Assembly (NCBI RefSeq): GCF_016865425.1
Contig: NZ_AP023355.1
Span: 5,144,198-5,208,197 of the forward strand
Source: Actinocatenispora thailandica
Lineage (GTDB): Bacteria; Actinomycetota; Actinomycetes; Mycobacteriales; Micromonosporaceae
DNA length: 64,000 bases
Reading direction: 5' to 3'
The notes beneath the pieces are model-generated. The model did no database searches. It was not told the origin of the DNA and saw only the letters and a program-made list of their open reading frames with translations. A program made the position numbers and the translations under genes. This document shows positions 1 to 8,497 of the stretch, piece after piece. Each line of letters begins with the position of its first letter. Position 1 is the stretch's first letter.

Positions 1-1814
1 ATCAGCTCGGCGAGGTCGCCGTAGCTCGTCCACGACCCGGCCGGGATCGCGGCGAGCGCCTGGTGCAGGGCCTTCCACTTGAGCTGCGAGACCGGCCGGG
101 CGTGTTCTCGTGGCAGCGGTGCGGGCCACAGCGCAAGTGCCCGTTCGGCGAGCCGCTCGGCCCGCGCACGGATCTCGGCCGGGCCCCACCGCTGTTCGGT
201 GGCGATCTCGTGGTTCATCGCCAACCCGCTGTCTCGCAACAGCGAACACTTGTCCGCGAACCGACGGTTGCCGAGCTCGCTGTTGTAGCCGGTGAGCGTG
301 AGGTTGCCGAGGTTGTGTTCCAGCTCGGCGGCGACGTCGTCGACCGACTCGTCCGGGGCGCACCAGCCGGCCAGGTCGGCGCGCCAGCCGGCGCTCAGCG
401 TCTGCGGCAGCACGTGCTCGATCGACAGCGCGGTGTCGTCCCACGCGATCGGCTCCTTGTGGTCGAGGTACTCCTCCAGCCGGCGGAGCACGTAGAAGCG
501 TTGCGCCGGGCGGCCGGACCAATAGAAGTTGTTCTCCCTGATCGAGGCGACGACCTGGTCGTCGTCCGGCCAACGGTGCCGCTCCCGGGACAGATAGGCG
601 CGAGTCTTCTCAACGACCGGCCCCTCGGCGAGTTCGCCGGGCAGCGTGTTGAGGATCCGGTTCAGGTTGTTGGTCGGGACCGCACACAGCATCCGGCGCA
701 CCAGGAACGATTCGACGAGCCGCATCACCTCGACGATCTCGTCGCTGCGCACCGTGCCGTGGGCTCGCCGCTCCAGCAGCAGCATCAGCGCCGGGTCGGC
801 GGCGTCGGTGCCCCAGTCGATGAACCGCTGCAGTCCCTGCCGGACGCCCGCCGCGTGTTCCTCGTCCGGGTGCCACAGCAGTCGCATGTACTCGGCCCGC
901 CGGTGCCAGCGCGCCGCGACCTGCACGACCGCATCCTCGCCGCCCGACCGTGCCAGCTCGTCCAACGCCTTCTGGTGTGGTGCGTAGGTGTTGTCCTTGC
1001 GTACCCGGACGTTGCCGTCCATCACCAGGTCGTACCAGGCGAGCAGCTCGACCAGGGTGTTGCCCTCGTCCTCGCGGTCCAGCAGCCGTTCCATCGGCTC
1101 CCAGTGCCGCCGGTACACCTGTTCATCACGCGTGGGGAGCAGCATGAACAGGTAGTTGCGCAGCAGGTCGGACTGGCCCAACGTCATGCCGGTGTTGTTG
1201 AGCGACTCGAAGATCCGGTGCACGTTGTCGTCCCGGTCGGAGGTGATGCAGACCAGCTCCATACGCTGGCTGACCGCCTGCTCCAGCCGTTCGAGGTCGT
1301 GCGGGTCGTCCGGGTCGTCGTAGGCCATGACGGCGCGCTGGAAGAACCGGTACGCCTCGCCGACGTTCCCGGCACCCGGTCGACCGTCGAGACACGCGCG
1401 GTATCCCTCCCGGTCGACCTGGGTGGGCAGCAGTTTCCACCGCTCGCTGGACAGCCTGCTGTTGAGCAGGTAGGTCCGTTCGATCTCCTCGGCGACCGTC
1501 CGGTCTTCGCCGACGATCCGATCGCGTAGCGCGCACAGCAGGATCGACAGGGTGGTGAGTCGCTGCTGCCCGTCCACCACGATCCACACGGTGGTGCCAC
1601 CGGCGGCCGGGACACCGGGTGCGAGCACGAGCGAACCGAGAAAGTGTTCCGCCTCGTCCTCGTCGGTGATGGCGTTCGCCTGCTCGGTCACCGCCTCCCA
1701 CAGCGCGGCCCAGTTCTTCTTGCCCCAGCTGTACGGACGCTGATACAGCGGAACCCGGAACTGCGTCTTGGGCGTACTCACCAGCTCGGCGAACGTGGTC
1801 TTGCGAACCTGCAT
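1..1814 (-). CDS. DUF262/DUF1524 GmrSD-type nuclease with C-terminal alkyltransferase-like domain (partial)
   Basis: The reading frame opens at an ATG at 1814 and is still open at the window edge, so the C-terminus is missing (604 codons seen). Near the N-terminus FRVPLYQRPYSW and VDGQQRLTTLSILL are the DUF262 signature (ParB-like NTPase fold of GmrS-type proteins). Around 400-150 bp, IEHVLPQTL and HNLGNLTLTGYNSELGNRRF match DUF1524, the His-Me nuclease domain of GmrD. The last visible residues, WKALHQALAAIPAGSWTSYG, look like the DNA-binding domain of O6-alkylguanine transferase/ATL proteins. Family knowledge: GmrSD enzymes cut modified phage DNA. The ATL-like tail suggests recognition of altered bases, which is inference. 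The gene is last in the minus-strand defence operon, 68 bp after the UvrD-like gene. Confidence 0.85.
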   Translation of the reverse strand, partial: MQVRKTTFAELVSTPKTQFRVPLYQRPYSWGKKNWAALWEAVTEQANAITDEDEAEHFLGSLVLAPGVPAAGGTTVWIVVDGQQRLTTLSILLCALRDRIVGEDRTVAEEIERTYLLNSRLSSERWKLLPTQVDREGYRACLDGRPGAGNVGEAYRFFQRAVMAYDDPDDPHDLERLEQAVSQRMELVCITSDRDDNVHRIFESLNNTGMTLGQSDLLRNYLFMLLPTRDEQVYRRHWEPMERLLDREDEGNTLVELLAWYDLVMDGNVRVRKDNTYAPHQKALDELARSGGEDAVVQVAARWHRRAEYMRLLWHPDEEHAAGVRQGLQRFIDWGTDAADPALMLLLERRAHGTVRSDEIVEVMRLVESFLVRRMLCAVPTNNLNRILNTLPGELAEGPVVEKTRAYLSRERHRWPDDDQVVASIRENNFYWSGRPAQRFYVLRRLEEYLDHKEPIAWDDTALSIEHVLPQTLSAGWRADLAGWCAPDESVDDVAAELEHNLGNLTLTGYNSELGNRRFADKCSLLRDSGLAMNHEIATEQRWGPAEIRARAERLAERALALWPAPLPREHARPVSQLKWKALHQALAAIPAGSWTSYGDLAEL

Positions 1815-1882
1815 GTCGACTCCAGCAACGGTCGGACGGGCGCGACGGAGGTTAGTCGTCGAAGGATCGAGTCGGGATCAGC

Positions 1883-4051
1883 TCATCGGACAGGCTTGCC
1901 GACGACCGTGTGCAGCGCTTGGGCCGGGGTGCCGAGCCAGCCGAGCCAGAGGGCGTCGCGGGCCCGGGTCATGGCGACGAACAGTTGGCGGCGGGTCAGG
2001 TCGAGGCGCTCGGCGTAGGTGTCGTCGTCCTCGCTGGGCTGCTTCGCCTCGTGCAGTCCGTCCGGATCGAGCCGGGGCAGGAAGACGTGCTTGAACTCCA
2101 GCCCCTTGGCGCGCTGGTAGGTGCCGACCTTCACGTACCGGTTGGGTTCGCCGTTGTACTTGGTCAGGTCCTGCGCGGGCAGCCCGAGGCTCTCGATGCG
2201 CTCCCGGTAGCGCCGCACCATGACGTTGGTGGGCAGCAGGACGGCCAGGTCCCCGCTGCCGGTGCCACCGTCGACGGCCGCTTGGATCGCCGCGCACAGC
2301 GCCAGGTCGTGGTCGTCCTCGGTGTCGTGGCCGGACAGCACCGGGGCCGCCCCGTGTCGGCTGAGCCGCACCACGCGGCGCCCCGACTCGCGCTGTGTGC
2401 CACCGTCGTCGAAGCCGGACTGCTCGGCGACGGCGGCGGCAAGATCGTAGATCTCTCGCGTGTTGCGGTAGTTGTGGGTCAGTACGAACGATCGGCCGCG
2501 GATCTGGATGCCCAGCGTGCCCAGGCTGAACCCGCCGGGGTAGACAGACTGCTGCCCGTCGCCGACGACGAGGAAGCTGTCCGGCGCGCCGGTGTCGACC
2601 ACCTGCGACAGCAGCCGCATCGCGGCCTCGGTCAGGTCCTGCGCTTCGTCGACGATCACGCAGTCGAACGGCTTCTCCGACGACGCGGACGCCACCTCGG
2701 CGGCGCGCAGCAGCACGTCGGTGAAGTCGCAGGCGCGCCTGCTGGTCAGTTCCCGCTGGTAGCGCTCGTACAGTCGCCAGAGCGCGGTGCGCTGGTCGGC
2801 GCCGAGCGGCGTGCCCCGGCCGGAGCGTTCCAGCTTCAGGTAGTCGTCCAGGCTGGTCAGCGCACGCCCCTTGATCACCCACTCGATTTCCTGCTGCAGG
2901 TAGCCGCGGGTCAGGCCGGCGCGCTTCAGCGCGCTCCCGTCGGTGAGCTCGCGTCGGCAGGCCGCGCCCCATGCCCTGCTGATCGCCTCGGTATCGATCT
3001 TCAGGCGCACGTCGTTGCGGTACAGGTAGCCGAGTGCCCACCGGTGCACGTTGCTGAATTCGACGCCGTCACATTCGGGCGCGAACCGACCGAACAGCTC
3101 CCGGTAGACCTCCGGCAGGTTGCGTACGTAGGTGGTGACCAGCACCCGCTTGCCGGCGGCGGCGAGCCGCCGCGCCCGGTGCAGCGCGACGACGGTCTTG
3201 CCGGTGCCGGCGGCGCCGCGCACCCGCGCCGGGCCGGACATCTCCCGCCGCACCAGCGACTCCTGGTTCGGATCGAGGTAGACCATCCAGTCCTCGATCG
3301 GCCGGGCCAGCACCCTCGCCAACTCGTCGGCCGGCACGGGAACGAACTCGCGGTGGCTGCGGGTGTCGCGCAGTGCCGCGCCGAGCGTGCCGCCGGCCGG
3401 CATCGTGGGGTCGGCGGTGACCTCTTCCCCTACCTCCGTTTCTGCTGCCTCCGTTTCCGCTGCCTCTGCCGTGCCGACCGACGTCGCCCGCCCGTCCGGG
3501 TTCGCGTACGTGATCAGGTTCAGTGCCGTCCGCCAGCGGTCCGGGTGCCGGTCGTCGAGGACGATCAGTTCGTCTTCGGTGTCCAGCCTTCGCAGCACGG
3601 AGATCTGGTCCGCGTCGAGGCCGAACTCGGTGAGTTCCCGGTCGTTCCAGGCCATGAACAGCCGGCCCTCGCCGCTGCGGCGTTCGCTGTACGGGACGGG
3701 TCGTTCCGTGACGGGGTCCTGGTCGTAGACGCGGAGCACGTTCTGGCTGTCGTCGATCTCCAACCGGAGCCGTTCGGCCCGCCGGTAGACCGCCTCGTGC
3801 TCCCCGAACAGCAGCAGGATGAGCACGTTGTCGACCCGACGCCAGATCAGCCGGTGCCCGTGGTTTCCGACGTGGGAGGTGAACGTGTCGTCGGCGGCTC
3901 GCTTGACCCGGTGGGTTTCCAGTTTGGGGTTGCCGAACGGCTGTCGTGCCAGCTCGACGAGGCTCTCGGACAAGGAGGCGAGCACGTCGGCGCGTCCCCG
4001 GTATCGTTCGAGGCAGTCCTGATAGGTGGCCGTGTAGCGGTGGTCGTACAT
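1883..4051 (-). CDS. UvrD/Rep-family helicase with RelE/ParE-like N-terminal domain
   Basis: 722 residues from the ATG at 4051 (MYDHRYTATY). A longer frame reaches 4300 but would overlap hsdR. Residues about 40-95 contain GHRLIWRRVDNVLILLLFGE and HEAVYRRAERL, the pattern of a RelE/ParE toxin fold. From about residue 270 it is a superfamily 1A helicase: Walker A GAAGTGKTV (~280), Walker B VIVDEAQDL (~465), LTHNYRNTREI, and C-terminal KGLEFKHVF and FVAMTRARDALWL. An acidic Glu/Ala-rich linker joins the two parts. It lies 79 bp downstream of hsdR on the same strand. DNA unwinding or translocation is expected. Whether the toxin-like module cleaves RNA or only binds is unknown. A second helicase of this architecture ends the DISARM-like operon at 35988-38111. 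Confidence 0.85.
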   Translation of the reverse strand: MYDHRYTATYQDCLERYRGRADVLASLSESLVELARQPFGNPKLETHRVKRAADDTFTSHVGNHGHRLIWRRVDNVLILLLFGEHEAVYRRAERLRLEIDDSQNVLRVYDQDPVTERPVPYSERRSGEGRLFMAWNDRELTEFGLDADQISVLRRLDTEDELIVLDDRHPDRWRTALNLITYANPDGRATSVGTAEAAETEAAETEVGEEVTADPTMPAGGTLGAALRDTRSHREFVPVPADELARVLARPIEDWMVYLDPNQESLVRREMSGPARVRGAAGTGKTVVALHRARRLAAAGKRVLVTTYVRNLPEVYRELFGRFAPECDGVEFSNVHRWALGYLYRNDVRLKIDTEAISRAWGAACRRELTDGSALKRAGLTRGYLQQEIEWVIKGRALTSLDDYLKLERSGRGTPLGADQRTALWRLYERYQRELTSRRACDFTDVLLRAAEVASASSEKPFDCVIVDEAQDLTEAAMRLLSQVVDTGAPDSFLVVGDGQQSVYPGGFSLGTLGIQIRGRSFVLTHNYRNTREIYDLAAAVAEQSGFDDGGTQRESGRRVVRLSRHGAAPVLSGHDTEDDHDLALCAAIQAAVDGGTGSGDLAVLLPTNVMVRRYRERIESLGLPAQDLTKYNGEPNRYVKVGTYQRAKGLEFKHVFLPRLDPDGLHEAKQPSEDDDTYAERLDLTRRQLFVAMTRARDALWLGWLGTPAQALHTVVGKPVR

Positions 4052-4130
4052 GCTGATCCCCTGATCCGGTCGCGGTCTCGGTCGCGGCACCATCCCCCCG
4101 AATGCGTCCGCCCCTCCGAATGTCTCCGCG

Positions 4131-7100
4131 TCAGTGCGTCCGCTCGGCGCTCCACAGCTCACCGGACTGCTCGACCTGCGCCAGCACGGTCCGGATGGCG
4201 TGCGCCTCCGCTTCCGGTGGGTAGCCGTGCTTGGCCAGCAGTCGTTTGACGGTACGGCGCAGCCGGGCCTGCACGTCGGTGCGGCGGGACCAGTCGACAC
4301 TGAGGTTGCGGCGCACCGAGTCGACCAGGTCGCGGGCGATGTCGGCCAGCGTGCCGTCCGCCATCTGCTCGACCGCCGACGGTGACGAGCAGACCGCGTC
4401 GTAGAAGGCCAGCTCAGCCTCCGACAGCGGCGGGTCGAACCGCTCGCCCCGGTCGCGTTCGGCGCGGACGGTCCGGAAGAACTCCACCAGTTCGGCGATG
4501 ATCTGCGCGGAGGACAGGTTCTCCATCTGGTAACGGCGCATCAGCTCTTCGAGCCGGGCCGCGAACGACTCCTGCCGCACCAGGTTGTGCTGGGTGACGT
4601 GTCGCATCTCCCGCTGGATCGCGTTGCGCAGCGCCTCGATCGCCAGGCTCGGATGCGGACTGTCGCGCAGCCGCTCAAGATAGGACTCGTCCAGGTCGGA
4701 CAGGTCGGGCCGTTCGATGCCGGCCATCCGGTAGATGTCGGTGATGTCGCCGGCCTCGATGACGCCGGCGGTGAGCTGGCTGAGATACAGCGTGATCTCG
4801 GTCGGCACCGGCTTGCCGGCGGCTCGCCGCTCCTCGGCGTCCAGCTTGGCCATCAGGACCCGCACCGACTTGAAGAAGGCGATGTCCTCCTTGAAGTCGC
4901 GCAGGCTGGCGCTGGTCGAGCACAGCGCCCACAGCCGGTCCAGGTGCCGGGAGGCACGGCGGAACCGTTCGGCCAGGTCCGGCTCGCCCTCCTCGACCTG
5001 GTTGCCGGGCGTGGCCGGGTCGCGCAGGAAGTTGACGACCGCGATCGTGGCCCGGCGGTACGCCATCGGCCGGCCGTCGTCGAGGGTCTGCCGCCACGGG
5101 CAGCCCTGCAGGATGCCGCCCAGCACGCCGTGCTGGTCGCGCAGGGAGGCAGCGACCGCTTCGACGTCCTGGCCGACCGGCTCCTCCTGCTGGTCGGTGA
5201 CGGTGTACTCGGCGAGGGCCTTGTGCAGGTTCTCGGTCAGCGGGGCGTAGCCGACGAGCAGCCCGTCCGGCTTGCCGGCGAGCCGCCGGTTGACCCGGGC
5301 CAGCGCCTGCATCAGCGCGGCGCCCTTCATCGGCCGGTCCATGTACATGGTGTGCAGCGGCGGTGCGTCGAAACCGGTCAGCAGCATGTCGTTGACGATG
5401 ACCAGTTCCAGCTCGTCGTCCAGGTCGCGGATGCGCCCCTCGATCGCCTTGTTCTGCGACGGGCGGCGCACGTGCCGCTGGATCGGGTCCGGGTCGGTGG
5501 CGTCGCCGCTGTAGATCACCTTGATCCGGCCGTGGTCGACGGCGTCGTCGTGCCAGTCGGGCCGCAACTCGACGATCCGCTCGTACAGCTCGGCGCAGAT
5601 CCGCCGGGTGGCGCACACGATCATCGCCTTGCCCGGCGCACCGAGGAACCCCTGCATCTGTTCGGAGCGCTGGGTCCAGTGCGTCACGATGTCGACGGCC
5701 AGCTCGCGCAGCCGGGACGGCGCACCGTAGACCGCGTTCATCGCCGCGACGGTGCGCTCGACCTTGCGTCGCTCCGCCTCGTCGAGTCCGTCGGTCATCT
5801 CGTCGACCTGCTCGTCGATGTCTTCGGCGGTCACGTCGGACGGCAGGTGGACGTCGATCACCCGGCTCTCGTGGTACACCCGGACGGTCGCCTCGTCCCG
5901 CACCGCCCGAGTCAGGTCGTAGACGTCGATGACGTCGCCGAACACGGTGCGGGTGTTGCGGTCGGCCTGCGCGATCGGGGTGCCGGTGAACGCGACGAAG
6001 CTGGCGTGCGGCAACGCGTCCCGCAGGTGCCGGGCGTAGCCGTCCAGGTCGCCGTAGTGGCTGCGGTGCGCCTCGTCGACGACCACGACGATGTTGTGCC
6101 GGTCGTTGAGCAGCGGATGCTGCCGGTTGTCGTCGCGTTCCTTGCGGCTGAGGCCGAACTTCTGCAGCGTGGTGAAGATGATGCCGCCGGTGGCCCGGCC
6201 GTTCAGTTCGGCCCGCAGGTCCTCGCGGGTGGCCGGACGCAGCGGCTCGGGCAGCAGGGTGCTCGCCGCGAACGTGTTGTACAGCTGGTCGTCCAGGTCG
6301 GTGCGGTCGGTGACGACCAGGATGGTCGGGTTGCCCAGCGCCGGGTCGCGCATCGCCGCGTGGGTGTAGAGCTCCATCTCCATCGACTTGCCGGAGCCCT
6401 GGGTGTGCCAGACCACGCCGATCCGGCCGTCCGACCGCACCGCCTGCACGGTGCGCTGCACCGCCCGGCGCACCGCGAAGTACTGGTGCGGCTTGGCGAT
6501 CCGCTTGATCAGGCCACGCTCACCGGTGCCGAACGTGATGCCGCCGTTCAGCAGCTCCAGGAACCGCAACTGGGTGAACAGCCCGGCCAGCGCCACGAAC
6601 AGCTGGCAGTTCTCGACCGAGACGTGCCCCGGCTCGGTGCGCACCGGTTCGCCGTTCTCGTCGACGTTCCACGGCGCCCAGTGCTCGAACGGCGTGAACG
6701 GGGTGCCGTAGCGGGCGGTCCAGCCGTCCGACACCAGGCACACCGCGTTCGCCGCGAACGCCTGCGGGAACTCCGCCGCGTAGGTGGCCAGTTGCTGCCG
6801 GGCACCGTCGAGGGTGGCGTACTGGTCGTCGGCCCGCTTCAGTTCGATCACACCGACCGGCAGGCCGTTGAGATAGATCACCAGGTCCAGCCGGCGGTGG
6901 TGCTGCCCGTCCCGCAGCGTCACCTGGTCGGCCACCAGGTAGTCGTTGCGGCTCGGGTCGCGGAAGTCGACCAGCCGCGCGGTCGGGTTCTGCTCCACCC
7001 CGCCGTCGTCGGTGTACACCACCGGCACCCCGCCGGTGATCAGCTCGTGCACCCGCCGGTTCTCCGCGATCGCATCCTGCGAGGCCGGGGACAGCACCCG

Positions 7101-7310
7101 GCCGACCACCTCGTCGATCGCCGCCGCGGGCAGCCGAGGGTTCAGCTCGGCCACCTTCTGCCGCAGCCGCCCCGGGATCGCCAGCTGCTCCCAGCGCTCC
7201 CGCTCCCCGGTGCCCGGCTTGATCTGCGTGCCCGGCTGGTACGCCCAGCCCAGCCCGGCCAGTTCGTCGTAGGCGTCCGCTTCCCAGTCCGCCTCGGAAT
7301 CCCCCGGCAT
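4131..7310 (-). CDS. hsdR: Type I restriction enzyme, R (motor/nuclease) subunit
   Basis: 1059 residues from the ATG at 7310 (MPGDSEADWEAD). The upstream extension of the frame overlaps hsdS and is not used. The N-terminal nuclease domain has a PD-(D/E)XK core: D142 in LDLVIYLNG and E156-x-K158 in VIELK. The SF2 motor follows with Walker A WHTQGSGKS (301-309), DEAH box VVDEAHRSHYG (~412) and motif III-like AFTGTPI. The C-terminal helical part, which binds the methylase, is present. Length and order are normal for HsdR. The start lies 2 bp after the hsdS stop, so translation is probably coupled. The subunit pumps DNA through the HsdM2S core and cuts far from the recognition site. No frameshift or missing motif was seen, so it should be active. 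Confidence 0.95.
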   Translation of the reverse strand: MPGDSEADWEADAYDELAGLGWAYQPGTQIKPGTGERERWEQLAIPGRLRQKVAELNPRLPAAAIDEVVGRVLSPASQDAIAENRRVHELITGGVPVVYTDDGGVEQNPTARLVDFRDPSRNDYLVADQVTLRDGQHHRRLDLVIYLNGLPVGVIELKRADDQYATLDGARQQLATYAAEFPQAFAANAVCLVSDGWTARYGTPFTPFEHWAPWNVDENGEPVRTEPGHVSVENCQLFVALAGLFTQLRFLELLNGGITFGTGERGLIKRIAKPHQYFAVRRAVQRTVQAVRSDGRIGVVWHTQGSGKSMEMELYTHAAMRDPALGNPTILVVTDRTDLDDQLYNTFAASTLLPEPLRPATREDLRAELNGRATGGIIFTTLQKFGLSRKERDDNRQHPLLNDRHNIVVVVDEAHRSHYGDLDGYARHLRDALPHASFVAFTGTPIAQADRNTRTVFGDVIDVYDLTRAVRDEATVRVYHESRVIDVHLPSDVTAEDIDEQVDEMTDGLDEAERRKVERTVAAMNAVYGAPSRLRELAVDIVTHWTQRSEQMQGFLGAPGKAMIVCATRRICAELYERIVELRPDWHDDAVDHGRIKVIYSGDATDPDPIQRHVRRPSQNKAIEGRIRDLDDELELVIVNDMLLTGFDAPPLHTMYMDRPMKGAALMQALARVNRRLAGKPDGLLVGYAPLTENLHKALAEYTVTDQQEEPVGQDVEAVAASLRDQHGVLGGILQGCPWRQTLDDGRPMAYRRATIAVVNFLRDPATPGNQVEEGEPDLAERFRRASRHLDRLWALCSTSASLRDFKEDIAFFKSVRVLMAKLDAEERRAAGKPVPTEITLYLSQLTAGVIEAGDITDIYRMAGIERPDLSDLDESYLERLRDSPHPSLAIEALRNAIQREMRHVTQHNLVRQESFAARLEELMRRYQMENLSSAQIIAELVEFFRTVRAERDRGERFDPPLSEAELAFYDAVCSSPSAVEQMADGTLADIARDLVDSVRRNLSVDWSRRTDVQARLRRTVKRLLAKHGYPPEAEAHAIRTVLAQVEQSGELWSAERTH

Positions 7311-7312
7311 CC

Positions 7313-8497
7313 CTACACCACCTCCCCGACCTGTCTCTCCGCGTCCTTCACCCGGATCTCCCCCGACATCAACTTCGGCAACAACGCATCCCGCAGCTCC
7401 GTCAACGCCAGCGATTCCTGTTCGGCCGTGAGGGCGCGCTGCCATAGCGGCTCAAGCCGTCCGTGCAGGTCGGCCGACAAATCTTCATTCGGCACAAAGA
7501 CAAGGTCATCCAAATGCTTTCGTTGAATATGCCCCATGGTCGTAGCTTTGTCGGCAGCGATCCCTCGGAACTCCGGCATACGCAGATTGATCAGCTCGTA
7601 CACGAGCCAATTCGGCATCCCGGAGTGGGGAATCACCTTGAATATATGCTGATTGACGATTGCCGCCGAACGGAACCAGCGCGCGACTCGAAGCGATCCC
7701 GACCATGCGAACAATACGTCCCCGGATCGGGCAAGATGCCGATCAGGTACCTCGATGTCGCTATAGACGGTGGACGCGCCCGGACCTGAGTTGAGTTCGG
7801 CAATGCGAACGACCACTCGCCCTGTTCCGTTCGCATCCTTCGTAAAGGCACGACCATTGACAAATGACGCCACGCCGGAGAGTGGCCTCTCATCGCACCT
7901 CGCACGGTCACGCGAAATCGCCTCTGCAAAAAGGAGACTCCTCAACTCGTCACAGGTAGCGGCGATCCGCTCGTTGACCGCGATCTTGTCGTCCAGCGCC
8001 CCCAACACCGATGTTGCGGCTCCAATAACAGCAGGGGGAGGCACAGAAATTGGAATGCGCGCCACGTCTCTAAGGTTCAGCGTGGCTTGGACAGTCGTCG
8101 TTTGCCAATTCCTCATGCTTTCCTGAGCCGTCGAGGATCGCAACGAATAGTAGATCCAGCGAGTGAACTCCGGATCCTTGGGACGCAAGACGGCCACAGC
8201 ACGTGCAACATTCCAGCCTGACAGATCGTTCGCAACGACGGCGGCGTTACCAACCGATCCAACGAGCGATAAGACGATCTCACCGCCTTCGAGGCGTGTT
8301 CGACGATATCTATCTTCGACCTCGGCGTCGACACACAGCGGCGCCGACGCATCGACCCGACCATTGGAGATATCACCGACTCTCACGATTGGGACACCAC
8401 TTGAAACGTGACGCCCTGGCTGGACGATCCCATAGGACGGCGGGATCTTGAGCAGCTCTGACAATTCGACGATGGGCCAGTTCACGTTCAGCCTCAT
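7313..8497 (-). CDS. hsdS: Type I restriction-modification specificity subunit
   Basis: 394 residues from the ATG at 8497, which overlaps the hsdM stop in an ATGA. Two target-recognition halves are visible: residues 1-190 (VRVGDISNG, LSLVGSVGNAAVV) and about 205-394 (LSGVASFVNGRAF, DVLFAWSGSL). Each is followed by a conserved helix (VLGALDDKIAVNERIAATCD and the end LRDALLPKLMSGEIRV). The gene is visibly richer in A/T than hsdM and hsdR, with runs such as ttgaatatatgctgattgacg. This is usual for hsdS, whose recognition halves are exchanged by recombination. It decides the bipartite target sequence methylated and cut by the HsdMSR complex. Confidence 0.93.
   Translation of the reverse strand: MRLNVNWPIVELSELLKIPPSYGIVQPGRHVSSGVPIVRVGDISNGRVDASAPLCVDAEVEDRYRRTRLEGGEIVLSLVGSVGNAAVVANDLSGWNVARAVAVLRPKDPEFTRWIYYSLRSSTAQESMRNWQTTTVQATLNLRDVARIPISVPPPAVIGAATSVLGALDDKIAVNERIAATCDELRSLLFAEAISRDRARCDERPLSGVASFVNGRAFTKDANGTGRVVVRIAELNSGPGASTVYSDIEVPDRHLARSGDVLFAWSGSLRVARWFRSAAIVNQHIFKVIPHSGMPNWLVYELINLRMPEFRGIAADKATTMGHIQRKHLDDLVFVPNEDLSADLHGRLEPLWQRALTAEQESLALTELRDALLPKLMSGEIRVKDAERQVGEVV

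Noticed and set aside
4587-7526. A 979-residue open frame on the plus strand
   Set aside because: It is antisense to hsdR and has no domain-like sequence. Other long frames at 63-1529, 1910-4249, 8554-9999, 10092-11879, 16964-19633 and 24262-27303 were rejected for the same reason.
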